NCBI RefSeq assembly: GCF_041197575.1
Contig: NZ_JBDKXB010000004.1
Coordinates: 124,001-188,000 of the forward strand
DNA: 64,000 bases
Direction: 5' to 3'
Source: Thioalkalicoccus limnaeus
Lineage (GTDB): Bacteria > Pseudomonadota > Gammaproteobacteria > Chromatiales > Chromatiaceae
In this document: piece by piece, positions 10,702 through 19,971 of the stretch
Position numbering within the stretch: position 1 is the first letter of the stretch
Layout of the letters: each line of letters begins with the position of its first letter
Made by a program: the position numbers and the translations under genes
Notes under the pieces: model-generated
What the model saw: the letters and a program-made list of their open reading frames with translations, nothing else
Told to the model about the DNA's origin: nothing
Database searches by the model: none

Positions 10702-11945
10702 CCCGGGCGCTCGGCTGGCTGGCCATGGTCTTGCTGCTGACGGTGCTGTCGGCGATCGTGCTGCCGAGACTCTATGAGATGGCCTTCGCCCGCGACATCG
10801 CGCCGACCTATCTCTTCTTCAGTCCGGTTGCGAAGACCTTCATCTTCCGCGAGCACCGCGGCGACCACGACTTCAGCTATGCAAGCGCCGACGGCGAGAC
10901 GTATGACCGGCGCGGCTTCGAGCAGTTGTTGCCCTTCATGTACCACCGGAACATGGAGCTTTGGGGCCTGCTGCCCGTCGAGATCGATGGTCAGCTCTTC
11001 GACCGCGATGCGATGCGCGACTCGCTCCAGGTGTTCGAGCTGAAGGCGCGCGAGATCACCGACCGCCGTCCCGATATCCCCGTCTACGCGCTGCTCGACG
11101 CCGCCCCTGGGCGGGCCGGCCTGAGCTTTCCCGAGGACGTGTTCCGCATGACCCGATCGCGGATCGAGTTCATCGACGTCGACGTCAACCGGCTCGACGA
11201 GCCGTTGACGGAGCGCTTCACGAGGGCCTTGCGCGAGGCGGGGTTCGTGTTTCCGGCGCGGCTCGTCGCTGGCCGGCAGACCATCCTCAAGCCCTTCGAC
11301 GCCGGCGTATTCTTGGTGGACGCCGACGGGTCGGTCTTTCACCTGCGCCGCGAGGGCGACGCGCCGCGGGTGACCCGCACGCCGATCCCGCGCAACCTCG
11401 GCATCCGCCACATCAAGATCGTCGAGAACGCGCGGCCTGACCTCCTCGGACTGATCCTTGCCGACTCGGGCCGCCTGTTTCTGCTCACGATGCCGGACTA
11501 TCAGCTCGTGGCGCTGCCGACCCAGGGCTATGATCCGGACCGGATGGACTATCGTCTCGTCGTGAATCCAGTCAACCCGACGGCGACCTTCGGCCACGCC
11601 ATCGTGCATGGTGTGGCGATGACGCCCGATTTCGAACCGATCGCAGACTATGCGCGCGCCGCGCCAGACGCAACGACCACGCGCCAAGCTCGGATCGCCG
11701 GGGCCTTGTTCCCCTTCGTCCTCGCGCTCGACGACGAAGCCGGCCCCTATCTGCGTTGGCGGATCCTCTGGAACGGCTGGCCGGCGTTGATCGGCATCGC
11801 GTTGTCGCTCGCGGCCTTCGCACTCGTCAGCCGCCTGCGCGGTGCGTCACTGCGCGATGCGCTGCCGGGTGTGGTCATCGTCGCCGTGACGGGCGTGTTC
11901 GGCCTGATCGCGGTGTTGGCCAGCCCCTGGCTCCGGTCGCGGTGA
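10698..11945 (+). CDS. DUF4857-type membrane protein of the ABC operon
   Basis: A 415-residue protein. One N-terminal membrane segment (LGWLAMVLLLTVLSAIVLPRLYEM) is followed by a large, probably periplasmic domain of about 320 residues and two C-terminal membrane segments (NGWPALIGIALSLAAFALVS and DALPGVVIVAVTGVFGLIAVLA). The early PTYLFFSPVAKTFIFRE segment and overall plan fit the DUF4857 family, which occurs beside ABC ATPase and permease genes. GTG 10698 is chosen because it overlaps the permease stop (GTGA). Probably the extracytoplasmic partner of the transporter. Family assignment is from memory. Confidence 0.65.
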   Translation: MTRALGWLAMVLLLTVLSAIVLPRLYEMAFARDIAPTYLFFSPVAKTFIFREHRGDHDFSYASADGETYDRRGFEQLLPFMYHRNMELWGLLPVEIDGQLFDRDAMRDSLQVFELKAREITDRRPDIPVYALLDAAPGRAGLSFPEDVFRMTRSRIEFIDVDVNRLDEPLTERFTRALREAGFVFPARLVAGRQTILKPFDAGVFLVDADGSVFHLRREGDAPRVTRTPIPRNLGIRHIKIVENARPDLLGLILADSGRLFLLTMPDYQLVALPTQGYDPDRMDYRLVVNPVNPTATFGHAIVHGVAMTPDFEPIADYARAAPDATTTRQARIAGALFPFVLALDDEAGPYLRWRILWNGWPALIGIALSLAAFALVSRLRGASLRDALPGVVIVAVTGVFGLIAVLASPWLRSR

Positions 11946-12009
11946 CAAGGCCGCTTTCCGATCGCCGGGGAACCCGCTGGGCCACGCGACGATAGGCCCT
12001 CCGCTCGAA

Positions 12010-12945
12010 TCAGTGCCGGCCTTCGGTCGGTTGGCCGGGTGTCCCGGCGCTTGGCCGAGGCTCGGTATGGGACGGCCGGTCGCGCCCTTTGCGGTTGCAC
12101 TTGTCCTGGTACATCGCCTGATCGGCTTGCCGGAGCGCCGCCTCGAGGCTTGCCGGACCCTCTGCGGTGGCGGCGCCGATCGACAGGGACACGGCCAGCA
12201 TCGGATTGCGCCGGTTGTGGGCGACGAGCGTCGCACGCAAGCGCTGGACGATGGTCTCGGCTTCGCTCTGCCCAATACCATAGAGCAGGACCGCGAACTC
12301 GTCACCGCCGAGCCGGACTACCGCGTCCTCGGTCCGCACACCATGCTCGATCAGCCGGGCGGCCCTTTGGATCAGCAGGTCTCCCGTTTGGTGTCCTCGG
12401 GTGTCGTTTACCCGCTTCAGGTCGTCGAGGTCGGTGACCAGGATGGTGATCGGGAACTCATCCGATGTCGCGAGCCGCTCCATCTCCTGATTGAAGAAAA
12501 GGCGGTTGTACAGCCCCGTCAGTGCGTCGTGCAGGCTCAGGTGGCGGATCTGGTCATCAGCCGCGCGCTTGTCGCGCAGTCCCTGGATCATCTGATTGAA
12601 GGCGATCGAGAACTCGCCGAGAAAATCGACGCACTGATCGAGATCCCCGGCGGCGACCTGTTGGGTCTGCCAGGTCAGATGGCGCAGGCTGGCCTGCAGA
12701 TGTTTCAGCGGATCGAGCAGGTGCTGCCGGGCCGGTGCCTCGTAGCTCAGATCGCCGTGCGCCAGCGTCACGGCAAACTGACGGAAGACCGCGAGCTGTT
12801 CGAGCAGGCGATCGAAGGCCTCGGCGAAGCCCTGCAATTCCGCGGACAGCCCGCTTGGGCTGATCGGATCCACGCCGCGCGCGTGTAACAGCCGGTCGAT
12901 CCGAGCCGTTGCCGCGGCCAGGTACTGCCGGTCGGCGTCGTTCAC
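12010..12945 (-). CDS. Diguanylate cyclase (GGDEF domain, I-site present)
   Basis: A 311-residue soluble protein. Residues 1 to about 145 are helical with a HAMP-like stretch, and residues from about 150 to 285 form a GGDEF domain. The active site RLGGDEFAVLL is intact, and an RxxD inhibitory site (RTED) sits five residues before GGDEF, so product feedback by c-di-GMP is expected. The 30-residue tail is rich in charged and proline residues. GTG 12945 overlaps the stop of the upstream V4R gene by four bases, making a sensor/cyclase pair with coupled translation. No membrane segment was seen. Confidence 0.92.
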   Translation of the reverse strand: MNDADRQYLAAATARIDRLLHARGVDPISPSGLSAELQGFAEAFDRLLEQLAVFRQFAVTLAHGDLSYEAPARQHLLDPLKHLQASLRHLTWQTQQVAAGDLDQCVDFLGEFSIAFNQMIQGLRDKRAADDQIRHLSLHDALTGLYNRLFFNQEMERLATSDEFPITILVTDLDDLKRVNDTRGHQTGDLLIQRAARLIEHGVRTEDAVVRLGGDEFAVLLYGIGQSEAETIVQRLRATLVAHNRRNPMLAVSLSIGAATAEGPASLEAALRQADQAMYQDKCNRKGRDRPSHTEPRPSAGTPGQPTEGRH

Positions 12946-13490
12946 TTGGCGGCCGGATGCGGATGCGGATCCGGAGCGACTTCGAAGCGGCAGGTGCGAT
13001 CGCCGGTGGCCCAGCAGTCGACCTCCCTGGCGGAGAAGGACCTGCCGGTGAAGGCGTGAAACAGCCCGGCGATGAAGCCCTCGTCGTAATCGCAGACCGT
13101 CGTGCCGGTCACGGGCAGGCCAGAGCAGTCCAGATCCTCGGAAACGGTCAGCGTGAAGACCAGCCTGTCCAGATCGGCCTGTTCGACGCGCAGCACGCCG
13201 ATGCCGAGGTCCTTGAGCTTGGCCTGCAATTGGGCGATAAAGGGATTGAGGGGCTGATCCCGATCGAGGACATTCAGGCAGAACTCCCTGCCCGCGATCC
13301 AGCCGGCCTCGCGTAACAGATCACCGGCCCGCTCAGCGCCGAAGTGCTGCGCCAATGTCTCGCGCATCGTGTACTGGGCCAGACGGTAAACGGCCACGGG
13401 GAGCTGCTGGCCCAGATTCGGACGCCCGAGCTCGATGTCGCCGAGGTCATGCCAATGGAAGCGATAGTTCTCACCGAAATGAGGGATCAT
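12942..13490 (-). CDS. V4R-domain small-molecule-binding protein
   Basis: A 182-residue protein of the V4R (4-vinyl reductase) type, related to BchJ and to the ligand-binding half of XylR/DmpR-like regulators. The C-terminal part shows the typical cysteine-bearing pattern LDCSGLP, then TVCDYDEGFIAGLF and VDCWATGDRTCRFEV. Such domains bind small hydrophobic ligands or metals. Translational overlap with the GGDEF gene suggests it is the sensory partner that sets c-di-GMP synthesis. ATG 13490 is preferred; an in-frame GTG at 13505 would add five residues. Confidence 0.8.
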   Translation of the reverse strand: MIPHFGENYRFHWHDLGDIELGRPNLGQQLPVAVYRLAQYTMRETLAQHFGAERAGDLLREAGWIAGREFCLNVLDRDQPLNPFIAQLQAKLKDLGIGVLRVEQADLDRLVFTLTVSEDLDCSGLPVTGTTVCDYDEGFIAGLFHAFTGRSFSAREVDCWATGDRTCRFEVAPDPHPHPAAK

Positions 13491-13625
13491 GGCACCTTGT
13501 CTCACAGGCTTCGCATCCCGGTGGGACCGGTTCTCGATCGGGGCCGAGGCGTCCGGGGGCCAATCTGGCCCGTTCCGGTCTCACTGAGGATCGATGGGAC
13601 GTCAACACGGAACGATCACGGTCGA

Positions 13626-14693
13626 ATGATAACAAGAACCCTGGATAGGCGCTTGCGGCGGAGCGGCGGATCAGCCGTCTTCCCGATCCTGCTTGCGTTG
13701 GTGCTGATGATGGCTGCTTGGATCTGGTGGGCGGAGGGGCACCCGCACGCAGAAAGACGTCTCCGGGTCTTGGTGCAAGATCAGCTCGAGCATTGGTTTC
13801 CCGAGACGATGGCGCCGCTCGACGGCTGGCATGGACTCGTGCTCCGCGTTCCGGGTGTCGCCGAAGGCGACAGCGCCGCTCGGCCGAGGGTCCTGCTGGT
13901 GCATGGCCTCGATGAGCCCGGCGGCATTTGGGACGATCTCGTCTTCGTACTCGGCGCGGCCGACTTCGAGGTCTGGGAGCTGCGTTACCCCAATGACCAG
14001 GGGATCGACCGAAGCACCGACCTTCTCGCTGAGCTCTGGTCCGGCATGCCGGCGGACCGCCCGGTCGTTCTGGTCGGGCACAGTATGGGCGGGCTGGTCG
14101 TCCGCGACTTCGTGACGCGATGGCGACATCCGGTGGATGCCGCGGCCAAGGTCGAGGGCGCCAGCGTGCGAGCTGTCATCCTGGTCGGCACACCCAACCA
14201 GGGCTCCGAATGGGCTCGACTGCGCGTCTGGCTCGAGCTTCGCGATCACTTTGCGGCCGATTCGGAACGCCGTTTCTCGCTCTTCGCCGGGCTGCGCGAT
14301 GGGACCGGCGCGGCCAAGGTCGATCTGCGTCCGGGCAGCGATTTCCTGCGGGATCTCAACGCGCGACCGTGGCCTGACTCGGTCCCGATCCGGCTTATCG
14401 GTGGTCTGTTGACCGAGCCTCCCGAAGCGATGACGGCGAGCCTTGAGGCGATCTCCACAGACATCGAAGCGGCCAAATTGACCGAAGCGCTCCACGACTG
14501 GTGGTCAAGCCTCGGCGAGGGCCTCGGGGATGGCGTTGTCCCTCTCGCCTCGCTCGAGATCCCCGGTGCCCCCAAACCGTTACTGGTCCGCGCGTCGCAT
14601 CGCGGGATGCTCGCAAGACTTCGGCCTGGTGACCCGGAGCCGGTCGCGATCCCTCATATCGTCGCGACCCTGGAGAAGTGGGCCGACCCCTGA
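13626..14693 (+). CDS. Membrane-anchored alpha/beta-hydrolase (lipase/PGAP1-like)
   Basis: A 355-residue protein with one N-terminal signal-anchor (SAVFPILLALVLMMAAWIWWA) and a periplasmic alpha/beta-hydrolase domain. The oxyanion region reads VLLVHGLDEPGGIWDDLVF and the nucleophile elbow is VLVGHSMGGLVVRDF (GxSxG). The late histidine is probably in LVRASHRGMLA. This resembles PGAP1-like or lipase class proteins acting on lipid esters; the substrate is unknown. The gene is divergent from the V4R/GGDEF pair. ATG 13626 leaves only a short cytoplasmic tail before the anchor. Confidence 0.8.
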   Translation: MITRTLDRRLRRSGGSAVFPILLALVLMMAAWIWWAEGHPHAERRLRVLVQDQLEHWFPETMAPLDGWHGLVLRVPGVAEGDSAARPRVLLVHGLDEPGGIWDDLVFVLGAADFEVWELRYPNDQGIDRSTDLLAELWSGMPADRPVVLVGHSMGGLVVRDFVTRWRHPVDAAAKVEGASVRAVILVGTPNQGSEWARLRVWLELRDHFAADSERRFSLFAGLRDGTGAAKVDLRPGSDFLRDLNARPWPDSVPIRLIGGLLTEPPEAMTASLEAISTDIEAAKLTEALHDWWSSLGEGLGDGVVPLASLEIPGAPKPLLVRASHRGMLARLRPGDPEPVAIPHIVATLEKWADP

Positions 14694-15078
14694 TCTGGCC
14701 GCCCGCTTGGCTTTTGTTTCTCGGATGGATTCCGGTCCAATCCGGCTGTTCGGGCCGACACCCTGGCGAATCATCAGCCTGCCGCATCCACTCCGACCCA
14801 GGTCGAGAACGGGTCCCGTTCGGCTTGACTCGGACGCACCTGCCGCCGCGAGTGGTTGGTCTCGCATCAACCCCGCGGCGAGCCGGCCGAGCAGGAAGCG
14901 CTTCAGGGTTGCGATGCGCCCGGCACGAAATCAGTGGGACCCGTCTGAACGAGTTTTCGCCGTCGAAGGGGTTGGCCGTCGCGGGCGGACCGCGGTAGGG
15001 TAAAAAAACACGTAGGGCGTCTGTCTGGTCCACCGCCGATGCGATCGGCGCCAGCCAGCGAGCGCATGTCCCGCTCGG
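14694..15078. other. Intergenic region with no recognisable gene
   Basis: About 385 bases between the hydrolase and the MscS-family gene. Open frames here have no recognisable family, no convincing ribosome site and only GC-driven codon patterns. The single notable feature is an A-tract (TAAAAAAACACG near 15001), possibly part of a promoter for the downstream gene. Confidence 0.6.
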
Positions 15079-17694
15079 ATGAACGGTATCTCGCTGCGGG
15101 CGCTCGCGCTTTCCCGCCTTCCTGACCATGCCGAGCGATTGGGTGAACCATTGAAGATCCTGATTCCGACCCTCCCTGTCCTGATCGGTGCCCTGTGGTT
15201 CGGGCAGGTGCCCCTCTCCAGCGCACAGTCGACACCCGATGCGGGGTCGCCGATGGACGCGCAGGTGACTGAGGCCGCGCAGCGGGTCGCCTTCGATCCG
15301 GCGGGGGTCGGCCTGCCCGGCTTCCTGGATCCGCGTTCGAGCGGCGACGATTTCAACCGCGCACTCGCGCTGATCGACGAGCGATTGGCCGAGCTCGAGA
15401 CACCTCTGTCCGACTTGGATCAGGGTGAGTCGGAAAACTTCGACGACCCACGGATCGCGCGGCTCGAGGAACTGCATGCGGCCGTCCAGCGCGGATCGGT
15501 CGTGGCCGCGCGGATCCGCGCATTCGACGAATCCGTCGCGCTGTCCATAGCGGAGATTGCGAATGGTGCGCTGGTGGATGTCGACCCTCCTTTCAATCTG
15601 GCCCTGTTGGATCGATTGCACGCCGAGAAGCATCTGGCCGAGGTTGCCCACGAGGATAAGTCGCGGCTGCGTCGCCAAGCCGAGCGCCGCCTGGAGGCCA
15701 TCGAGCCCGCTTATCTCGATGCGGACCGTGAACGACGACAGGCGCGCGACCGGCTGGCCCAGAGCGAGGAGCCGGGCGAGCGGGTCACCCTTGCTCGAGC
15801 GCTGGAACAGGCCCAGCTCGCGGTGCTGGTTGCGTTCGAGGCGCGTCAGACCGCGCAATATGGCGTCAGCTTGGCACAACGCGAAGAGTCCTTGGCGGCG
15901 GCCGTGGTGGCGCAGCTCGCGGCGACAATCGCACGGGTCGCGCCGGATGTCGTCTTTACCCGCGAGGAACTCGACGAACGCCTCGCCGAGGTGCAGGCGC
16001 GCGAGCAGGCGCTCCGAGCCCGCATTCAAGCCCTGATCGAGGCCGGGGACGCCGCTGAGCTGGCCTGGTTCGAGACCCGCCAGCGGTGGGAGTCGGCGAC
16101 CGACGAGGCAATGCGCCTGCGCCTCGAGGCCGAGACCCGCGCGCGCGAGGCCGAGTTGACGGCCGCGCGCCAGGGTGTCGAGTACCTGCATCAGACGGTC
16201 GGGCTCGCCGGATCGGTGAGCCAGTTGCTCGAGCGCCGCCACGCTCTCTTTGTCGGTGCCGAGACGGAACAATGGTCGGTGTGGCTGCGCGAGGTCCAGG
16301 ACCTGGTTGCACAGATCGATAGGGAGCAGTCCTTTGCGCAGACCGAACTCGACGCGCTGCGCATGACCCAACTCGGCCTCGAACGGCGATTGACGCTTCC
16401 GGATCTGGGCGAGGAGCTCCTCGCGGCGACCACGGCGCAGATTCGCGCGCTCGAGCAGCAGGAGCGCGACGCGCGCGAACGGCTGGCGGCATTGGACCAG
16501 ACGCTGGCGCTGGCCGAGCCTGTTCGCAACCAGCTCCAGATCTCGGTGCGTGAGCGCTCGCTCGCGCAGCACTTTGCCGAGGCGCGCACTCAACTCGATG
16601 AACTGTGGGACCGAGAAGTGTTCGTTTTCCAGGATCACGGCATCGATACCCGGGATCTGGTCATGGGCCTTGTGGCCTTCGCGTTGGTGTTGATGCTCGT
16701 GTCATCGTTGCGCTTTGCGCTGCGGCGCGTGCTGTTGCCGAAGTTGACCAATGGGGCCGACCCGGAGCGGCGCACCTACCGCGCGGGCGTTCTGGCTCTG
16801 ATCCGCAACACGCATCCAGTGTTCGTGCTGATCGTGGCCTTCTACGCCGCGATGAAGGTCTCCGGCCTGGTCCAGGGCCAGGTCCAGGTGTGGCTGTGGA
16901 CGCTGCTGGTGATCGCCTTCTATCTCCAGCTCGGGATCTGGGCGACGGCGGCGCTGGTCGACTTCGTGCAGCGCCAACGCAGCCGCAAGGAGCGACTCGA
17001 CCCGTCGGCCGTCACCGGCTACGGCTTGCTGCTCTTCTTCCTGCGCGTCGGCGTCTGGATCGTCGTCGCGGTCTCGGTGCTCGCGCATTTCAAGTATCCG
17101 ATCGCGGGCCTGATCGGGGCGCTCGGTGTGGGCGGTATCGCGGTGGCCTTCGCGGTGCAGAACATCCTGTCGGACATCTTCCATTCGATGGCGATCATCC
17201 TCGATAAGCCGTTCAAGGTCGGCGACTTCGTCGTTGCCGGCGAGATCGCCGGCGTCATCGACAACATCGGTGTCAAGACGACCCGTATCCGCAGTCTGTC
17301 GGGCGAGATGGTGGTCATGTCCAACACCCAGTTGCTGGGCAGCACGATCCGCAATTTCAAACCCATGCGCGAGCGTCGGGTGGTGTTCAAACTCGGCGTG
17401 ATCTACCAGACGTCGGCCGAGCAGCTCGAACGCCTGCCAAAGATGATCGAGGAGATCGTCCGCGCGCAACGGCTGACCCGCTTCGATCGCGCCCATTTCA
17501 TGGCCTATGGGGATTTTGCGCTCGAGTTCGAGGTCGTCTATTACGTGATCGGGGCCGACTATGGCCTGTACATGGATATCCAGCAGGCCATCAACCTGGC
17601 CCTGTACCGGCGCTTCCAGCAGGAGGGCATCCAGTTCGCCTATCCCACCCAGGAGGTCATCGTGCGTCGCTCGCCCGTGCCCGTACCGGGGTGA
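15079..17694 (+). CDS. Large MscS-family mechanosensitive channel (MscK/YbdG-like)
   Basis: An 871-residue inner-membrane protein. After a signal-like N-terminus comes about 450 residues of charged, probably coiled-coil periplasmic sequence. Four or so membrane segments start near residue 530, followed by the MscS pore and beta domain. The TM3-like segment reads LIGALGVGGIAVAFAVQNILSD (near residue 675), followed by DKPFKVGDFVV and KTTRIRSLSGEMVVMSNTQL. MscS-family channels release solutes under osmotic down-shock. ATG 15079 is used; a TTG about 70 bases downstream would give a tidier signal peptide. Confidence 0.9.
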   Translation: MNGISLRALALSRLPDHAERLGEPLKILIPTLPVLIGALWFGQVPLSSAQSTPDAGSPMDAQVTEAAQRVAFDPAGVGLPGFLDPRSSGDDFNRALALIDERLAELETPLSDLDQGESENFDDPRIARLEELHAAVQRGSVVAARIRAFDESVALSIAEIANGALVDVDPPFNLALLDRLHAEKHLAEVAHEDKSRLRRQAERRLEAIEPAYLDADRERRQARDRLAQSEEPGERVTLARALEQAQLAVLVAFEARQTAQYGVSLAQREESLAAAVVAQLAATIARVAPDVVFTREELDERLAEVQAREQALRARIQALIEAGDAAELAWFETRQRWESATDEAMRLRLEAETRAREAELTAARQGVEYLHQTVGLAGSVSQLLERRHALFVGAETEQWSVWLREVQDLVAQIDREQSFAQTELDALRMTQLGLERRLTLPDLGEELLAATTAQIRALEQQERDARERLAALDQTLALAEPVRNQLQISVRERSLAQHFAEARTQLDELWDREVFVFQDHGIDTRDLVMGLVAFALVLMLVSSLRFALRRVLLPKLTNGADPERRTYRAGVLALIRNTHPVFVLIVAFYAAMKVSGLVQGQVQVWLWTLLVIAFYLQLGIWATAALVDFVQRQRSRKERLDPSAVTGYGLLLFFLRVGVWIVVAVSVLAHFKYPIAGLIGALGVGGIAVAFAVQNILSDIFHSMAIILDKPFKVGDFVVAGEIAGVIDNIGVKTTRIRSLSGEMVVMSNTQLLGSTIRNFKPMRERRVVFKLGVIYQTSAEQLERLPKMIEEIVRAQRLTRFDRAHFMAYGDFALEFEVVYYVIGADYGLYMDIQQAINLALYRRFQQEGIQFAYPTQEVIVRRSPVPVPG

Positions 17695-17804
17695 TGGGTC
17701 GCTGTCCCGCTTCGACGCCGACTGCATCGAGCGGGCTGACCAATTTCTGGTCGATCTGATCGGATGGCCTGATCCGCCCAGGGGTTGGCCTTTCGGTACA
17801 GGCG

Positions 17805-17813
17805 TTATCCACA
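17805..17813. promoter_or_regulatory. Consensus DnaA box
   Basis: TTATCCACA is a perfect match to the strong DnaA-binding nonamer. It lies in the 190-base gap between the convergent MscS-family and phoR genes. A single isolated box is not an origin; it may titrate DnaA or be chance. Confidence 0.4.
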
Positions 17814-17884
17814 GAAGTAATCACAGCGATTGGGGAGAAGTTTCGGCGCGGTAGGGGCCGGTGAATCAGCGGGTAGCGGTCCGC

Positions 17885-19291
17885 TCATTCGGCCCGCAGG
17901 GGTGTGGCGGGCGCCTGGTACAAGGCCCGCTCGGCTGGAAAGCGACAGGTGAAGGTGCTGCCCTGGCCGATCTCGCTAGCGATCAGGAGTCGGGCCTGGT
18001 GTCGGTTCAGCACATGTTTGACGATTGCAAGGCCGAGCCCCGTGCCGCCGGAGAGGCGAGAGCGCGCCTTGTCGACGCGGTAGAAACGCTCGGTCAGTCG
18101 TGGCAGGTGCTCCGGTTCGATGCCGTCGCCATCGTCGGAGACCGCGAAATAGGGACCCTCGGCGTCGACGCGCCAAACGATTCCGATGTGGCTTCCGGGC
18201 GGTGTATGTTTGATCGCATTGAATACCAGATTCGAGAAGGCGCTGCGTAATTCGATCTGGTGGCCGGCGATCAGGAGGTCCCGGTCGATATCCAGGGTGA
18301 ATCGGTGGCGGCCTTCGCTCAGGGCCCGCGCCTCGTGCAACAGATGATCGAGTTCGGTCCCGACGTCGACCGGCTGCACGGCATCGGTCTGGTCCTCCAT
18401 CTCCAGCCTCGACAGCGTTAGCAGGTCTTCGATGATCGAGCGCATCCGCTCGGATTGATTGCGCATCAGGTGCAAGGGCCGCCGATGGTTCTCCGGCGTT
18501 TGCGGCGAGTCGGCGAGGTTTTCGAGGAATCCGGCAATGACGGTCAACGGGGTCCGCAGCTCATGCGAGGCATTGGCGACGAAATCCCGCCGGATCATGT
18601 TCAGGTGGTAGATCTTCGTGATGTCGCGCGCAACGAGCAGGCGTTGCCGCTTGCGTTCGCCGAATGGGGTGATGCGCAGCGACAGCATGATCGCGCGGTT
18701 GTGTTTCGGCGCCATCTCCAATGGCTGCATGTACTCGCCGGCGTCGATGATGGCGCCGAGCTCCGGGCGATCCAGGACCTCGGTCAGTGCCCGTCCCTCA
18801 TCACGCGGCCAGTGTACATCCATCAGCGGGGCGGCGGCCGGGTTGGCCCACTCGATACGCCGATGCTTGTCGAGGATCACCAGCGCATCCGGTACCGAGT
18901 TGGCGGCCTCGCGAAAACGCCGCCCGAACCGCACCTGGCGCTTTCGCCGTTTGCGCCGCCGTTGCTGGTACTGGGCAATCGTGCGGTAGATCTCGCCCCA
19001 GAGGCCGAGCGGAAACGGCGGGGCCAAGCGATGGTGCCGCTTGGTCAGAATGGCGAGGCGACCCACGTGATACAGATGCCAGCCGAGATACGGCAGCAGT
19101 ATCACGGGCCAGACCCATAGCCAGTCGACGCCGATCAGGGCGAGCGCCAGGCCGGCGAATAGGCTGCCGCCAAACAGCGCGATCTCGAACTCGAGCGGTT
19201 CGATCAGGCCCATCACGGCGCGACGAGGCTGGGCGGCGCGCCGCTGGCGGCCGGATGAGGTTGGTCGAGGGGCCTGATCCTGATCGCTCAT
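17885..19291 (-). CDS. phoR: Phosphate-regulon sensor histidine kinase PhoR
   Basis: A 468-residue membrane histidine kinase. An N-terminal hydrophobic hairpin (EIALFGGSLFAGLALALIG and LWVWPVILLPYLGWHLYHVG) is followed by a PAS domain (FREAANSVPDALVILDKHRRIEWAN). Next come the phospho-acceptor box RRDFVANASHELRTPLTVIAG and an HATPase domain with the N-box FNAIKHTP, the G1 box DDGDGI and GGTGLGLAIVKHV. The order matches E. coli PhoR, which senses Pi through the Pst/PhoU complex. It overlaps phoB by four bases. pst and phoU genes are not in the window. Confidence 0.93.
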   Translation of the reverse strand: MSDQDQAPRPTSSGRQRRAAQPRRAVMGLIEPLEFEIALFGGSLFAGLALALIGVDWLWVWPVILLPYLGWHLYHVGRLAILTKRHHRLAPPFPLGLWGEIYRTIAQYQQRRRKRRKRQVRFGRRFREAANSVPDALVILDKHRRIEWANPAAAPLMDVHWPRDEGRALTEVLDRPELGAIIDAGEYMQPLEMAPKHNRAIMLSLRITPFGERKRQRLLVARDITKIYHLNMIRRDFVANASHELRTPLTVIAGFLENLADSPQTPENHRRPLHLMRNQSERMRSIIEDLLTLSRLEMEDQTDAVQPVDVGTELDHLLHEARALSEGRHRFTLDIDRDLLIAGHQIELRSAFSNLVFNAIKHTPPGSHIGIVWRVDAEGPYFAVSDDGDGIEPEHLPRLTERFYRVDKARSRLSGGTGLGLAIVKHVLNRHQARLLIASEIGQGSTFTCRFPAERALYQAPATPLRAE

Positions 19292-19971
19292 TTCTCGGAG
19301 AAGCGGTAGCCGACGCCGCGAACGGTCTGCAGTAATCGGTCATGGCCGGATGCCTCGAGGGCCTTGCGCAGGCGCCGGACGTGGACGTCGACGGTGCGTT
19401 CTTCGACATAGACCTGGTCGCCCCAGACCTGGTCGAGCAGTTGGGACCGACTGAAGGCACGATCGGCATGCGTCATGAAGAAGTGCAGGAGCCGATACTC
19501 GGTCGGTGCGATCTCGATCGGTTGGCCATTGGCGCTGACCCGGTGGCTGACATGATCGATCTTAAGCCCAGCGATCTCGACGTCGTCCTCGATATTGTCG
19601 GTTCGGGCGCGGCGCAGCACGGCGTTGATTCGGGCAACGAGTTCGCGCGGTGAGAAGGGCTTGGTCACGTAGTCGTCGGCCCCCGTGTCGAGCCCGCGAA
19701 CCCGGTCCTCTTCCTCGCCGCGGGCACTGACCATGATCACCGGCAGATTGCGGGTCTTCGGATTCTGTTTGAGTTGCTGGGCCAGTTCGAGGCCCGAACG
19801 GCCGGGCAACATCCAGTCGAGCAGCAGCAGGTCGGCGCTGCCGGTTTTCAGGCGTTTGCGCGCCTCGTCGGCGTGGGCCGCCTCGATGACCTCGAAACCC
19901 GCCTCCTCCAGCGTGAAGCGAATCACCTCGCGAATGTCGGGTTCGTCGTCGACGATCAATATCCTGGTCAT
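19288..19971 (-). CDS. phoB: Phosphate-regulon response regulator PhoB
   Basis: A 227-residue OmpR-type regulator. The receiver domain has the acidic pair DDE near residue 9, the phospho-acceptor Asp in LLLLDWMLPG, the conserved Thr/Ser in VIMVSAR and the Lys in VTKPF. The C-terminal winged helix contains the recognition-helix region FSRSQLLDQVWGDQVYVEERTVDVHVRRLRKAL. The sequence fits PhoB closely, and the downstream phoR overlap supports the name. I did not find a convincing Pho box directly upstream of phoB. Confidence 0.94.
   Translation of the reverse strand: MTRILIVDDEPDIREVIRFTLEEAGFEVIEAAHADEARKRLKTGSADLLLLDWMLPGRSGLELAQQLKQNPKTRNLPVIMVSARGEEEDRVRGLDTGADDYVTKPFSPRELVARINAVLRRARTDNIEDDVEIAGLKIDHVSHRVSANGQPIEIAPTEYRLLHFFMTHADRAFSRSQLLDQVWGDQVYVEERTVDVHVRRLRKALEASGHDRLLQTVRGVGYRFSEK

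Noticed and set aside
14530..15003. 157-codon plus-strand frame after the membrane hydrolase
   Set aside because: It overlaps the hydrolase in another frame, has no ribosome site and no recognisable family.
14395..16638. 747-codon antisense frame across the MscS-family gene
   Set aside because: Its length comes from the long coiled-coil coding region on the other strand; no recognisable domain.
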